In this document: in pieces, positions 28,501 to 37,477 of the stretch
Layout of the letters: every line of letters starts with the position of its first letter
Numbering within the stretch: the first letter of the stretch is position 1
NCBI RefSeq assembly: GCF_014203795.1
Contig: NZ_JACHJU010000008.1
Location: forward strand, 62,001-126,000
Length of the DNA: 64,000 bases
Source: Streptosporangium album
GTDB lineage: Bacteria; Actinomycetota; Actinomycetes; Streptosporangiales; Streptosporangiaceae
Direction of reading: 5' to 3'
The notes under the pieces: generated by a model
Seen by the model: only the letters and a program-made list of their open reading frames with translations
Database searches by the model: none
Told to the model about the DNA's origin: nothing
Translations under genes and position numbers: made by a program

Positions 28501-28610
28501 CGGGCAGCGGCGTCCAGGTGGAAGAACGCACCCAGCTGCGTGATATCGGGAACGGCGTTGAACTTGCCGTACCTGCTCCGCTGCTCCTCGGTGAGGAAGT
28601 TGGTCGGCAC
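25530..28610 (-). CDS. tnpA: Tn3-family transposase of the 10.46-kb unit
   Basis: The 1026-residue protein starts at GTG 28610 with GGAGGGG just upstream; the frame extends 40 codons further but without homology. The N-terminus (PTNFLTEEQRSRYGKFNAVP) is DUF4158-like. Catalytic regions: Asp in NFTSDQFTGFHGIVIPG, Asp in EIASDTSGASEIAFGIF and Glu in LNRQEARHTLARKIFHGQKG. The ending RLSPLGSEHFNMLGRYNF is normal. There is no frame break. It reads outwards to the left end, and its stop is 314 bp from the left repeat. It belongs to a different subgroup from the 19194-22244 enzyme. Confidence 0.93.
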   Translation of the reverse strand: MPTNFLTEEQRSRYGKFNAVPDITQLGAFFHLDAAARRRAMAANGARNQLGWAVQLGTARFLGTFLDDPEMVPAAVVDYVAEQLGLAAGDLKGYGEKKARWDHQKQIREDYGYTAFEAEQWFSLACWVYRRAWTTNERPIVLFDLATHRLDQAKILLPGVTTLERMIASLRERAALRQYKILAAAPSPHQQAGLEDLVVVEDGRRVSKLDRLRKSPTDVSGGGVVKALERHTELRALGASTWDLSAVPQGRIAAIARFAKAARAQAVADLVGDRKLATLVAFAATMEPVSADEAIEVFDLVTGDLLRTSAFKANKQRLRTIKDLDTAAIVLREVWLKIRSVAQDPDGDIRAALDVMDVVAIGAAADTIGEIAREPDEDFHAELLDRYATVRRFLPKLLKLIDFDAGAAADLTGDGKGQGVRPGHEVLEAIDFLKAIERRRSDIAPDEVPAGFLTSAWHRRVFPKRGENAGTFNKQAYTLAAVERLRESLRRHEVFVPGLRKWGDPTAGLLAGEAWEKARPNICRDLSLSPQPGVDVKRWASTLDFAYKQLAAGLSGDDDVRNDWVRIETDSTGKDRLVLTGLEKLDEPASLTALRADVDARIPVVDLSEAVLEVHSWTGCLDQFTHVSGDVPSRKEDMITSIAAVLVAQSMNVGMRPMVSEGTAALALDRLFWVEQNYIRAATLTAANAALVDYHSQQELAKAWGGGELASADGLRFVVPVKTINAGPNTKYFGKGKRAKGVTYYNFTSDQFTGFHGIVIPGTPKDWYYILEGLLEQETSLRPTEIASDTSGASEIAFGIFRLLGWQFSPRLADVGSATLYRADPTAFYGAFDNLIRARVNTGLIADQWDELLRVAGSLRTEAVKASELFRYLSGGGTPTPIGRALMELGKLDRSTYLASYFDDELLRRRVNTQLNRQEARHTLARKIFHGQKGELRQKYKEGQEDQLGALGFMTNVCILWNTIYTARALEEIRAEGKKQVATADIARLSPLGSEHFNMLGRYNFSLPEILRSGGFRPLRTPPPTE

Positions 28611-29001
28611 TGCGCCCCTCCGGGTCCCACCGCGCACCGGACCACGGCCGCGGCAACAGTCGGCGCCCCCACCCCGGGAAGGGATGAAGGCGCCTCGGAT
28701 GTACCAGCGGGCACGCCGAACACCCAACATGACCGCTATCGGAGGAAGTGTGACAGTTGTGTGCGGTGCCCGTGTTAGTGACCCTCGCCGGCAGCGGAAC
28801 GCCCGTTCTCAGCGGCGTAGCCGGGCGGGTCGTCGATCTCTTCATCGAGCGCGGTCAGGTCGTCCTTTGACAGGGCGGGCAGGTCCGGCTCGGGCCCGGT
28901 GGAGTCCCACACCTGTTTCGTAGAGTGTCGGGGCTGGACCTGCAACGGAACCAGAACGCACGATTAGCTCTGTTCATGCAGACATCCCATATCGTTCGTT
29001 G
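28611..29001. other. Spacer upstream of the transposase gene
   Basis: No reliable gene. The stretch holds the transposase promoter region. It includes a 43-codon minus-strand tail ending near 28778 (DLPALSKDDLTALDEEIDDP), probably a fragment of an unknown acidic protein. The motif AAGTGTGACAGTTGTG near 28747 resembles the inner part of the 47-bp repeats (GATGTGACAGTAACCC) and could be an extra protein-binding site. Confidence 0.3.
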
Positions 29002-29200
29002 TCAAGCGGCGACGGATGATCCGCTTTGGTGTTCGACAACGGGCGTGTCTGCACCCTGATGCGACCAAGCGATTGCTTCGTCGTAGGGTGTGTCGGTCTT
29101 CAGGCAGCTGTGCAAGACCCCGACGAGCCGGTTGGAGACCTGGCGCAAGGCCGCGTAGTGGCCCAGTCCGCGGGCGCGCTGCTTGTCGTAGTAGGCCCCC
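29002..29200 (-). pseudogene. C-terminal remnant of an IS110-family transposase
   Basis: The minus strand reads AYYDKQRARGLGHYAALRQV then SNRLVGVLHSCLKTDTPYDE and a stop after SSVAA. This is the C-terminus of IS110/IS1111 transposases. At its upstream edge (~29196) the plus strand switches to an XRE regulator start (VGPRLRVMRRERGTTLAQLS), itself cut within ~25 codons. Three unrelated gene pieces therefore meet within 300 bp. Confidence 0.55.
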
Positions 29201-29375
29201 GCCTGCGAGTCATGCGCCGTGAACGCGGCACCACCCTGGCTCAGCTGAGCGAGGCGACCGGGATCTCCGACACCCAGCTGTGGTGGATCGACACCGCGAT
29301 GCTGGACGGCGGGCTGACGACCGGCAGTAGGGCCACGAACGGGTGGGGCCCGTTCAACACCCTGGGCCTGCGCCG

Positions 29376-29938
29376 AGTCTCTGCCCACCATCGTCCAGCA
29401 TTGGGACGACATGGTGCGGGTGGCCGGCTCACTGTCCACCAACCAGGTCCGCGCCTACGACCTGATCAAGATGATGACCGCCGACGGCCGCCTGACCGGC
29501 CTGGGCAACGCCTTCGCCCACTACGGCCGCATCTTCAAGACGCTCCACCTGCTGCAGGTCGTCCACGTGGAGGACTACCGCAGGATGATCGGGGCGCAGC
29601 TGAACGTCGGCGAGTCCCGCCACACCCTGGCGCGCCGGGTGTTCTTCGGCAACCTCGGCCGGCTGACGCGCGGTTATGAACGCGGCATGGAGGACCAGGT
29701 GGGCGCGCTGGGCCTCGGGATCAACGCCATCACCTGGTGGAACAGTCTCTATATTGACGCGGCGGTCAAAAGGCTGGAGGCCGGCGGGCTGGGCATCGGC
29801 CCCGAGATCCGCTCCCGTCTTTCGCCGTTGCTGTTCGAGCACATCAATTTCCACGGTTTCTACCCGTTCAACCGTCCTGACCTGGATGGAGGGCTCCGCG
29901 AGCTGCGCGACCCCAACGCCGCCGACGAACAGGAGTAG
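29376..29938 (+). pseudogene. C-terminal part of a Tn3-family transposase
   Basis: It reads from about SLPTIVQHWDDMVRVAGSL through AHYGRIFKTLHLLQVV, then ESRHTLARRVFFGNLGRLTR with the catalytic Glu, and ends RLSPLLFEHINFHGFYPF...LRDPNAADEQE. Only the last ~187 residues remain. It runs opposite to the intact transposase of the unit and belongs to a third Tn3 lineage in this window. Confidence 0.8.
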
Positions 29939-30091
29939 CCCACCTGGGTGAGATATGCCAGGGCCTGGGCGAGATGGCCTCCCCTGCCGGGGCCTGGAAC
30001 GCCGGTAAAGGAGAACTCTGAGGATCACAGGCTTCGACCCGGCGGCACAGCGTCTTGTTTGAGGATCTGGATGCTTGCGATCACTCGCGTT

Positions 30092-30138
30092 AAGCAACTC
30101 ATGTTGACCAATCCCGAATTAGTCAACTAGAGTTGCTT
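30092..30138 (+). promoter_or_regulatory. Nested double-palindrome operator over a leaderless promoter
   Basis: The outer arms AAGCAACTC (30092-30100) and GAGTTGCTT (30130-30138) enclose inner arms GTTGACCAAT (30103-30112) and ATTAGTCAAC (30118-30127). A -35 TTGACC (30104-30109) and a -10 TAGAGT (30128-30133) are 18 bp apart and lie within the arms. The ATG of the HTH gene is 8 nt past the -10, so the transcript would be leaderless. The overlap implies repression, probably by the HTH gene product. Confidence 0.65.
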
Positions 30139-30140
30139 GC

Positions 30141-30371
30141 ATGTCCGGTGCTGAGACTCCCGTTCCTCAAGAGCCCGCTGATGCGCTGGCGGCTGTGGCG
30201 GCGTTGAGACGCCTGGCCGACCAGATAGAGGACGCCGCCGTCGAGCAGGCCATGCGAGGGGGCTGGAGCTGGCCGCAGGTCGCCGAGGCGCTCGGCGTGA
30301 CGCGCCAAGCGGTCCACAAGAAGCACGCCAAGCGGCTCATCGCCGCCGGCGTCACGCTGAGGAGGCGCTGA
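30141..30371 (+). CDS. Small HTH regulator, probably autoregulated
   Basis: The 76-residue protein starts at ATG 30141 (leaderless). The helical N-terminus (ADALAAVAALRRLADQIEDA) is followed by an HTH (WSWPQVAEALGVTRQAVHKK) and a basic tail (HAKRLIAAGVTLRRR). Pairs of such an HTH protein and a Clp N-terminal-domain protein are common in actinobacteria. Two nt separate it from the Clp-N gene, so the two are co-transcribed. It probably binds the nested palindrome directly upstream and may control the ABC exporter 700 bp downstream. Confidence 0.75.
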   Translation: MSGAETPVPQEPADALAAVAALRRLADQIEDAAVEQAMRGGWSWPQVAEALGVTRQAVHKKHAKRLIAAGVTLRRR

Positions 30372-30373
30372 CG

Positions 30374-30856
30374 ATGGCCGCCATCGACCACTACATCAAC
30401 ACGATCATCGACCAGGGAGCACACGAAGCCCACACCAACGGATCGGCGACGATCGAGGCACACCATCTCCTGCTGGCGATCGCCGCCGAGCGAGGAACCA
30501 CCACCCATCAGGCCCTTACTTCGGCCGGGCTCGATCATCGAGCGATCCGCGACGCGCTGGACCGGGAGTTCGAGCACAGCCTGAGCGCGGCCGGAGTCTC
30601 TCGTGCCGCCTTCGACCTCCCGCAGCCGAGCAGCGCCCCCCAGCGTCCGTCGCAACTGGGGGCATCGGCCAAACTCGCGCTCGAACGAGGCTTCGCGTCC
30701 GTTGCCCGTAAGAAGGATCTGCGGCCGGCGCATCTGCTGCTCGGGATCTTGCAAGCCGAGGTCGGCACCGTGCCGCGCGCGCTCGCCCTGGCAGGTATCG
30801 ACCAAGCCGATCTGAAGGCGCGCGTACAGCGGACGCTCACCAACGCGGGCGAGTAA
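30374..30856 (+). CDS. Clp N-terminal (double Clp-N) domain protein
   Basis: The 160-residue protein starts at ATG 30374 after GAGGCG. It has two Clp-N repeats: residues ~1-65 (YINTIIDQGAHEAHTNGSA, IEAHHLLLAIAAERG) and ~90-155 (LGASAKLALERGFASVARKK, LRPAHLLLGILQAEVGTV). There are no AAA+ modules. Stand-alone Clp-N proteins bind peptides or partner proteins and are not ATPases. Being in an operon with an HTH repressor and upstream of an exporter, it may sense a ligand or modulate the regulator; that role is an inference. Confidence 0.8.
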   Translation: MAAIDHYINTIIDQGAHEAHTNGSATIEAHHLLLAIAAERGTTTHQALTSAGLDHRAIRDALDREFEHSLSAAGVSRAAFDLPQPSSAPQRPSQLGASAKLALERGFASVARKKDLRPAHLLLGILQAEVGTVPRALALAGIDQADLKARVQRTLTNAGE

Positions 30857-31103
30857 CCAACAGACGCGGCTGAGGCCGTTCCATTCCCCGAGGCCAGGCC
30901 CGCAATGGCCGCCCGCACAGCGATGCGCGGCGAGTCCCTCGAACGCGGGCCGCGATGCGTCGCGCGCTCGGCCAGCTCCAGCCGCGCCGAGCCTGACGGC
31001 GAAAACGCACCCCGGCAAGGTCCCGCGAGAACCCTCCCGGGCCCTTCACCACCACTCTCAGGCGCCCGCAACGCGAGGCGTGAACCACATGAAAGGCGAG
31101 ACG

Positions 31104-32029
<926 letters not shown>

Positions 32030-32033
<4 letters not shown>

Positions 32034-32878
32034 ATCCGACCGCGATGGCATGGCGTGCGGGCTGGTCCCGCGGTCTGATCGAGCTGCGGCAGTCGCTCAC
32101 CAACGGCGGGGATCTGTTCAACCACTTCTTCTGGCCCGTGTTGATGTTGATCGCCGTGTTCTTCCTGCGAGAGGTGTCCTTCGGGCAGAGCGGATTCTCC
32201 CTCGGTACCCTGGTCTTGCCGAGCATCCTCGGGATGAACGCCGCGATGTCCATGGTCAGCATGAGCCAGCAGCTCACCGCCGACCGGGAGGACGGGACCC
32301 TGCTGCGTGCCAAGGCGACACCGAACGGAATGGTGGGCTACCTGCTCGGCAAGATCATCTCGGTGTCCGGCAGCCTGGTCGTCGACCTTGCGATCTTTCT
32401 GATTCCCGGCATGTTCATCATTTCCGGCCTTGCGATCGGCGACCCGGGCTCCTGGCTGACCCTGAGCTGGGTGCTGGCGCTGGGACTGGTGGCGACCCTG
32501 CCGATCGGCGCGGTGCTGGGATCGGTGTTCGTCAGCGTACGCAGCCAGGGACTGCTCACGCTGCCGATCCTCGGCATGATCGCGATCTCCGGAATCTTCT
32601 ACCCGCTCACAGTGCTGCCGGAGTGGGTGCAATGGATCGCCCAGGCCTTCCCGATCTACTGGCTCGGCCTCGGCATGCGCTCGGCCCTGCTGCCCGATGG
32701 CGCGGTCGCCGTCGAGATCGGCGAATCCTGGCGGCACCTGGAAACCATCGGGGTGCTCGGGGCCTGGGCGGTGCTCGGCCTGCTCCTCGCGCCGATCGTA
32801 CTGCGCCGGATGGCGCGCCGGGAGTCCGGTTCCAGCGTGGCCGAGCGCCGTGAGAAGGCCCTGCAGCGCATCGGGTAA
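32030..32878 (+). CDS. ABC-2 exporter, membrane subunit
   Basis: The 282-residue protein starts at ATG 32030 within the ATPase stop codon. About six membrane helices are visible, for example at ~35-55 ([17 protein letters not shown]), [76 protein letters not shown] and [37 protein letters not shown] is the ABC-2 permease signature region. With the ATPase it forms a DrrAB-like exporter. It is probably the functional cargo of the 10.46-kb unit; the substrate is unknown. Confidence 0.9.
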
Positions 32879-32972
32879 GGCGAACCGACCCCCGTCCCGC
32901 GAAACACCCTCAATTCGAAATGAGTGGGACAGCAGTGCTGACGCTGCCCTCCCACGCCTGGAAGGAATCCCT

Positions 32973-33397
32973 ATGTTCAACCCCCCTCCCACCGTGACAG
33001 GGCTGCCCATGACGCGCCCTGCCGGCTGTCCCTTCGATCCCCCCGAAGAGCTGACAGCGCTGCGCGAGCGGCAGCCGATCAGCCGGATGGCCTACCCCGA
33101 CGGGCACACGGGCTGGCTGGCAACCAGCCACGCGCTGGTCCGCGCGATACTGGCCGACCCCCGTTTCAGCTCACGGCATGAGCTCATGCACAACCCGTTT
33201 CCCGGACCGGTCATCCCCGAGATACCTCCGGCGCCACCCGGTATGTTCATCGGGGTCGACCCGCCCGAGCACACCCGCTACCGGAAGCTGCTCACGGGCA
33301 CGTTCACCGTTCGCCGGATGCGCCTGCTCACCGAGCGCGTCGAGCAGATCACCGCCGAGCATCTGGACGCCATGGAACGGCACGGGCCGCCGGCCGG
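32973..33397 (+). pseudogene. Cytochrome P450 N-terminus
   Basis: It starts at ATG 32973 with GGAAGGA upstream. It reads like a bacterial CYP105/107-type P450: [38 protein letters not shown], then the C-helix [20 protein letters not shown] and [15 protein letters not shown]. After ~140 residues it joins unrelated sequence (at ~33397) and stops at 33548. The I-helix, ExxR and heme-Cys regions are absent, so it is inactive. The join carries a short foreign piece ([20 protein letters not shown]), the end of some small membrane protein. Confidence 0.85.
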
Positions 33398-33564
33398 TTC
33401 GCCCTGGACGAATGGGGCGCCTGGCTGCCGGAGTGCTTCTGGCCGATCTGGGGAGCCGCGCTGGCCACCGCCACCACCTCCTACCATCTGCACCGCAAGC
33501 ATGATGCGCGCCGGGCACCTGTCGGCCACGCCCCTCCCACCCCCGTGACATCATCAGGACAATG

Positions 33565-33854
33565 AGCTGAGACGCGGCTGCGGCGTTCGGGTACTCCCGG
33601 CCTACTACGCCGCGGCCCAGGCCCTGGCCGACGGCGGGCTGGCCGCCCTGGTGGCGGCCAAGCCCGGCCCGAAGGGCGGCCACAAGCTCACCGAGGAGGT
33701 CTGCGCGTTCGCCGAGGCCCGGCTGGCGGCCGACCCGGCGCTGCGGGCCAAGGATCTGGTCGGCCCGATCGAGGAGAACTTCGGCGTGCGCGTGCACCCC
33801 CGCTCGATCGAGCGAGCGCTGGCCCGCTACCGGGAGCACTCCAAAAGCCGCTGA
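33565..33854 (+). pseudogene. HTH protein remnant (recombinase-associated type)
   Basis: Across one frame break it reads FGYSRPT / YYAAAQALADGGLAALVAAK, then PGPKGGHKLTEEVCAFAEAR and [20 protein letters not shown]. Such HTH proteins occur beside integrases in actinobacterial mobile elements (recalled pattern). The N-terminus is missing and the reading frame shifts near 33590. Confidence 0.5.
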
Positions 33855-34089
33855 TGACCTGCCCGCCCGCGAGGACCATCCCCGTCACCCGAAACCGACA
33901 CTCCCCGGGCGAACAACTCAGCCGCCTCAAACCGCAACCGCTCGCGTTTGATGCGTTCCTCGGCGGTCAGACCGCCACCTTCCGGATACCTCATACCTCC
34001 GGCATAGCAAACACGCCGTCAGCCATCAGCACCCGCACCTCACCGTAACTTCCGCCCTTCAACCTCAGCAGCGCGGACCCCTGAGCAGC

Positions 34090-34222
34090 GCCGAAGGCTC
34101 TCACAAACGGTCGTTCACGAGAACCATCCACACCCGAGACGCATCGCGGCCATAATGCGTCTCGAAAGGCTGTCTCGAAAAGAAGCTCTCACAAACCGTT
34201 GTCGCACGAAAAGAGACTCATC
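34090..34222. promoter_or_regulatory. Candidate res site upstream of the serine recombinase
   Basis: Two near copies, CTCTCACAAACGGTCGTTCACG (about 34096) and CTCTCACAAACCGTTGTCGCACG (about 34185), share order and direction. Between them lies a doubled TCTCGAAA motif (34161, 34172). Repeated subsites right before a serine recombinase gene are the hallmark of res. The 33855-34225 interval has no gene. Confidence 0.45.
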
Positions 34223-34225
34223 GCC

Positions 34226-35167
34226 ATGGCGCTCTACGGATACTGCCGCGTCTCGACCGCCGACCAGAACCCCGATCACCAGATCGACGCGCTCCTGCGC
34301 GCCGGGGTGGTACAGGAGAACATCTTCCTCGACCGGGCCAGCGGCGCCCGGGCCTCCCGGCCCGAGCTCGACCGCCTCATGGCAGCGCTGGGCGACGGCG
34401 ACATGCTCAAGATCACCCGGCTGGACCGGCTGTCACGCTCGGTCCAGCACCTCATCAACCTCGGCGCCGACCTACGGACCCGCGGAGTCGGCCTGCACGT
34501 CATCGAGCAGGGCATCGACACCGAGACGATGGAGGGCCGCGCGATGTTCGGCATGCTGGCGGTCCTGGCCGAGCTGCAGCGCGAACTCATCGTCTCCAAC
34601 ACCAACGACGGCCTGGCCGCCGCCCGCGCCCGCGGCCGCGTCGGCGGCCGCCGCCCCAAACTCACCCAGCGCCAGCTCGACCAGGCCCAAAGCATGTACG
34701 ACAGCGGCGACCACACCGTGGAGGAGATCGCCGCGACCTTCCACGTGTCCCGCCCCACCATGTACCGGCAGCTCACCTCCTTCCAGGAGGGCCGCGACTG
34801 CGTCCTGGTCGTCTACCGCAGCAGCCGCCGGCCCAAGACCGACGCCAGCAACCGCCGCCTGGGCGAGACCGGCCAGTCCGAGAAGATCCAGAAGGACACC
34901 GACCGCAAATGGTGGCCCATCGCCCCCGCCCGCCGGTCCAAGGTCAAAGCGATCGTCTACGTCGCCGACGGCACCGTGGCGCGGGTCCGCGCCGTCGACG
35001 GCAACCTCACCCGATGGCAGCACGACGACCGCGGCTACGCCGACGTCCCCGTCAGCCCACCCCTGACCGACCTGCAGATCGCCGAGCAACTCCCCACCTT
35101 GAGCATCCGGATCGGCGACCCGCGACCGCACGTGCGCGGCAAGCTCCGCGAGTACCTCATCCTGTGA
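34226..35167 (+). CDS. Serine recombinase with a C-terminal extension
   Basis: The 313-residue protein starts at ATG 34226 (MALYGYCRVSTADQNPDHQ). The nucleophile is Ser10 in YCRVSTADQ; catalytic Arg lies in KITRLDRLSRSV, then GRAMFGMLAVLAELQRELIV and an HTH (TVEEIAATFHVSRPTMYRQL). That is a full resolvase/invertase of ~185 residues. The remaining ~125 residues (WPIAPARRSKVKAIVYVADG...LSIRIGDPRPHVRGKLREYL) are a separate domain not found in classical resolvases. With the candidate res site it probably resolves the 10.46-kb unit. It converges with the IHF-like gene. Confidence 0.88.
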   Translation: MALYGYCRVSTADQNPDHQIDALLRAGVVQENIFLDRASGARASRPELDRLMAALGDGDMLKITRLDRLSRSVQHLINLGADLRTRGVGLHVIEQGIDTETMEGRAMFGMLAVLAELQRELIVSNTNDGLAAARARGRVGGRRPKLTQRQLDQAQSMYDSGDHTVEEIAATFHVSRPTMYRQLTSFQEGRDCVLVVYRSSRRPKTDASNRRLGETGQSEKIQKDTDRKWWPIAPARRSKVKAIVYVADGTVARVRAVDGNLTRWQHDDRGYADVPVSPPLTDLQIAEQLPTLSIRIGDPRPHVRGKLREYLIL

Positions 35168-35185
35168 ACCCCGCGGCCCGGCAGA

Positions 35186-35497
35186 TCAGTCAGCCAACGC
35201 CGTCAGAAGCCGGTCCCGCTGCTGCTCGGTCAGCCCGCCGACCCTGCGCCTCTCATCCACCCCGGACGTGGCCATCAACGCCGCGACCTTCGCCGGCCCG
35301 TACCCAGGGACCGCGCGAAGGACCTGAACCACGCGCGTCCTCTTCACGATGTCCTCGCCGCTACGACCAAACACCTCGGCCACGCTCGTCTTACCGGACT
35401 TCACCTCGGCGAGAAGCTCGATCCGGAACCTCCTCGCCTCGGCCGACCTCACCAAAGCGTTCGCCCGCTGCTCTGGAGTCATCGTCGGCAATGCCAT
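35186..35497 (-). CDS. Actinobacterial integration host factor (mIHF/sIHF-like) paralog
   Basis: The 103-residue protein starts at ATG 35497 (GGGAGAG 8 nt upstream). It begins MALPTMTPEQRANALVRSAE, has a helical linker (ARRFRIELLAEVKSGKTSVA), then the H2TH-like DNA-binding core VLRAVPGYGPAKVAALMATS and ends DERRRVGGLTEQQRDRLLTA. This is the layout of mIHF/sIHF, a nucleoid protein that bends DNA and assists site-specific recombination. The gene lies between the recombinase and the right terminal repeat. A mobile paralog is unusual, because the housekeeping gene normally sits near gmk. It may act as an element-borne recombination cofactor. Confidence 0.8.
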   Translation of the reverse strand: MALPTMTPEQRANALVRSAEARRFRIELLAEVKSGKTSVAEVFGRSGEDIVKRTRVVQVLRAVPGYGPAKVAALMATSGVDERRRVGGLTEQQRDRLLTALAD

Positions 35498-35585
35498 CGA
35501 ACTGCTCTCCCGTAGATAGATCGGCTGGTCACACGCCCTCCCGCCGTACACGCCGGCGGAGGCCACCGCACCATCATCGCGCACA

Positions 35586-35632
35586 GTGTCAACGGATGTG
35601 ACAGTAACCCGGGCCCACCGTTCCTGTCCTAC
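35586..35632 (-). repeat. Right 47-bp inverted terminal repeat
   Basis: Inverted copy of 25170-25216 (two mismatches). Its outer end GTAGGACAGG abuts truncated IS21 istA sequence. Confidence 0.85.
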
Positions 35633-36605
35633 TCGGAGGCCAGAAATGATCGTCAGGCAGCGCGCGTAGCAGCGGCGCTTCGATCGCGAAGTCCTGGGCG
35701 ATGGTGCGCAGCCGTGCTCCGATCCGGCGGCCGTCTTCGAGCTGCTCGAAGTGCTCGATGCGGGCGTTGAGCTCGGCCAGGCTGTCCACTTGCGGCACCG
35801 GCGACAGGTAGTTGCGACGAAAGTAGCCGATCTGGCCTTCCACCCCGCCCTTCTCATGAGCGCCCTCGATGCCGCGCTCGCAGTAGAAGGCCTCGCAGCG
35901 GTAGTGCGAGCGAAACAGCCGCCAGCGGGGGTTTTCCACCCGGAGCCGGCCGCGGAAGAGAACCTTCGTCACTGCCGCGGTCAGGTTGTCGTAGCGGATG
36001 TGCCGGGTCGGGGTGCCGCCCAGCCGGGTGAATGCCTCCACGTGCCCTTCCAGGAACGCCTCCTGGCCGCTGGTGGCGTAGATCTTGTGGATGGCCTTGC
36101 CGGAATACGACATGCGGTAGACGAACAGGTAGCACTTGGTCAGCACCCCGGCCAGGTTCACCCACAACTCGCCGAAGTCGACCTCGGCCTCCTCGCCGGG
36201 CGGATGGTTCTGGCGGATGAACACCTTGGCCGGTGCCCGGCCCTCCTCGATGCGGATCTCGGGTTTGCGCTTGGCGAGGTAGTCACGCACCGTGGAGTAC
36301 GACAGCCCGGCCGCATCCTGCTCATCGAGCAGTCGGCGGTGGATCCGCTTGACGGTGTGACGCTGTTTGCGGGGCGCGTCCAGGTCGGCGCGCAACCACT
36401 CGTCGATTACCTTCTTGAACGGCTCCAACTGCGGAGATCGCCGTTTCGGTGTCTTACGCGGTGTTGGTTCGGGCTGCGTCAGTGCTTCGCGGACCAGTCG
36501 CCTGTGCACGCCGTACTTGCGGGCCAGTGCCCGAACGCCTAGGCCTTCACGCCACGAATCCCGGCGGATCTGGTCGAACAGCTCGACTTTGGTGAGCGCC
36601 ACCAA
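35633..36605 (-). pseudogene. istA: IS21 transposase IstA, C-terminus removed
   Basis: It starts at ATG 36605. An HTH (GVRALARKYGVHRRLVREAL) precedes the rve/DDE core with Asp in EEAEVDFGELWVNL, Asp in HIRYDNLTAAVTKVL and Glu in ERGIEGAHEKGGVEGQIGYF. The protein is IS21-like to about LLRALPDDHFWPPS and is then cut by the right end of the 10.46-kb unit at 35632. The C-terminal region (~70 or more residues) and the helper ATPase IstB are missing, so the IS21 is dead. Confidence 0.88.
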
Positions 36606-36659
36606 GCCCCCTTGCCGCGGCGCGCGTGATCTAGCAGGTCGAGCCTGTCACCGCAACCC

Positions 36660-36756
36660 TAAAGGTGGGGCCATTTCAAGCCGACATGTCGGTCTGGGAT
36701 CACACCACCGGCCCGAGGTGGGTCCAGCTCAAGCCGCCCAGGTGGGGCCGTTTCAA
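36660..36756. repeat. IS21 terminal multiple repeats
   Basis: Three related repeats, GGTGGGGCCATTTCAAGC (about 36664), GGTGGGTCCAGCTCAAGC (about 36717) and GGTGGGGCCGTTTCAA (36741-36756), lie upstream of istA, as in IS21 ends. The end continues on the far side of the ISL3 insertion and finishes with GACTTGAAACGG's inverted copy and TTATGACCA-type terminus at 39165. Confidence 0.65.
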
Positions 36757-36814
36757 GGATCTGGCCCACATTTCGTGACGGGCACGGCTGCTAGCGGGCA
36801 TACGCGTCGTGTTC

Positions 36815-37477
36815 TCAGCCGAGTGCGAGAGGGCCGTTGATTTCGAAGTTCTCGTCCAGAACGGTGACGAGGCGGTCGGCGGCCCGCGGGGTGGCCTCAC
36901 TGGCCCATTTGTGGACGAGGCTCAGGAAGCCCTGCAGTCGCAGGTGCGCCGTGGCTAGGAGGGCGGGCAAGTCGTCGAGCTGGATCTCCACCTGCGTGGG
37001 AGAGGTCAGCGAGTGGGCATACGACTCCTGTCGGAGCCGAACGGCTCCGACAATGTATTCGAGATCAGTGCCGGGATCGTGCCCGAGCCAGATGTCCTTC
37101 TTGTAAAGGACATTGCGCCACTCCCGCCAGTTTTCCAGGCCGCAACAGCAGCCTGGCAAGATCTCGGCATTGGTGGTCGTGTCCCTGACACGCAACCCGC
37201 CCGGGGCAACTAGCGCTTCGGCTTCGACCAAGTGTCGGTCCAGCAGATGGTGGAGATCGCTGATCGGTTCCGTCGGGATGTCGCCGTAGCGGAAGATGAC
37301 CGCCATCGCGGCGCCGACCTCGGCCGGGGTCATCTGGCCAGAAAGGGCAAGGATTCGGTCACTGGCCGGTTCGGCGACAGGCCAGCCGGTGAAGTCCGCC
37401 GTTCCGGAGGCCTCCAGGACGGCATCGATGAGGATCACGTCCACAATCATCCCGCCGCGGATCGGTCCGCTGCTCAC
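36815..37477 (-). CDS. Passenger protein of the ISL3 element, unknown function
   Basis: The 220-residue protein starts at GTG 37477, sharing one base with the transposase stop codon (TAGTG), so translation is coupled; ATG 37450 is an alternative. It is acidic and soluble, with a Cys cluster (LPGCCCGLENWREWRNVLYK) near residue 108, DIWLGHDPGTDLEYIVGAVR, then a helical part. The Cys-rich segment and the GHDP...Y stretch suggest a folded domain but match no family I know. Possible roles are element immunity, host benefit, or accessory function in transposition. Confidence 0.65.
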   Translation of the reverse strand: MSSGPIRGGMIVDVILIDAVLEASGTADFTGWPVAEPASDRILALSGQMTPAEVGAAMAVIFRYGDIPTEPISDLHHLLDRHLVEAEALVAPGGLRVRDTTTNAEILPGCCCGLENWREWRNVLYKKDIWLGHDPGTDLEYIVGAVRLRQESYAHSLTSPTQVEIQLDDLPALLATAHLRLQGFLSLVHKWASEATPRAADRLVTVLDENFEINGPLALG

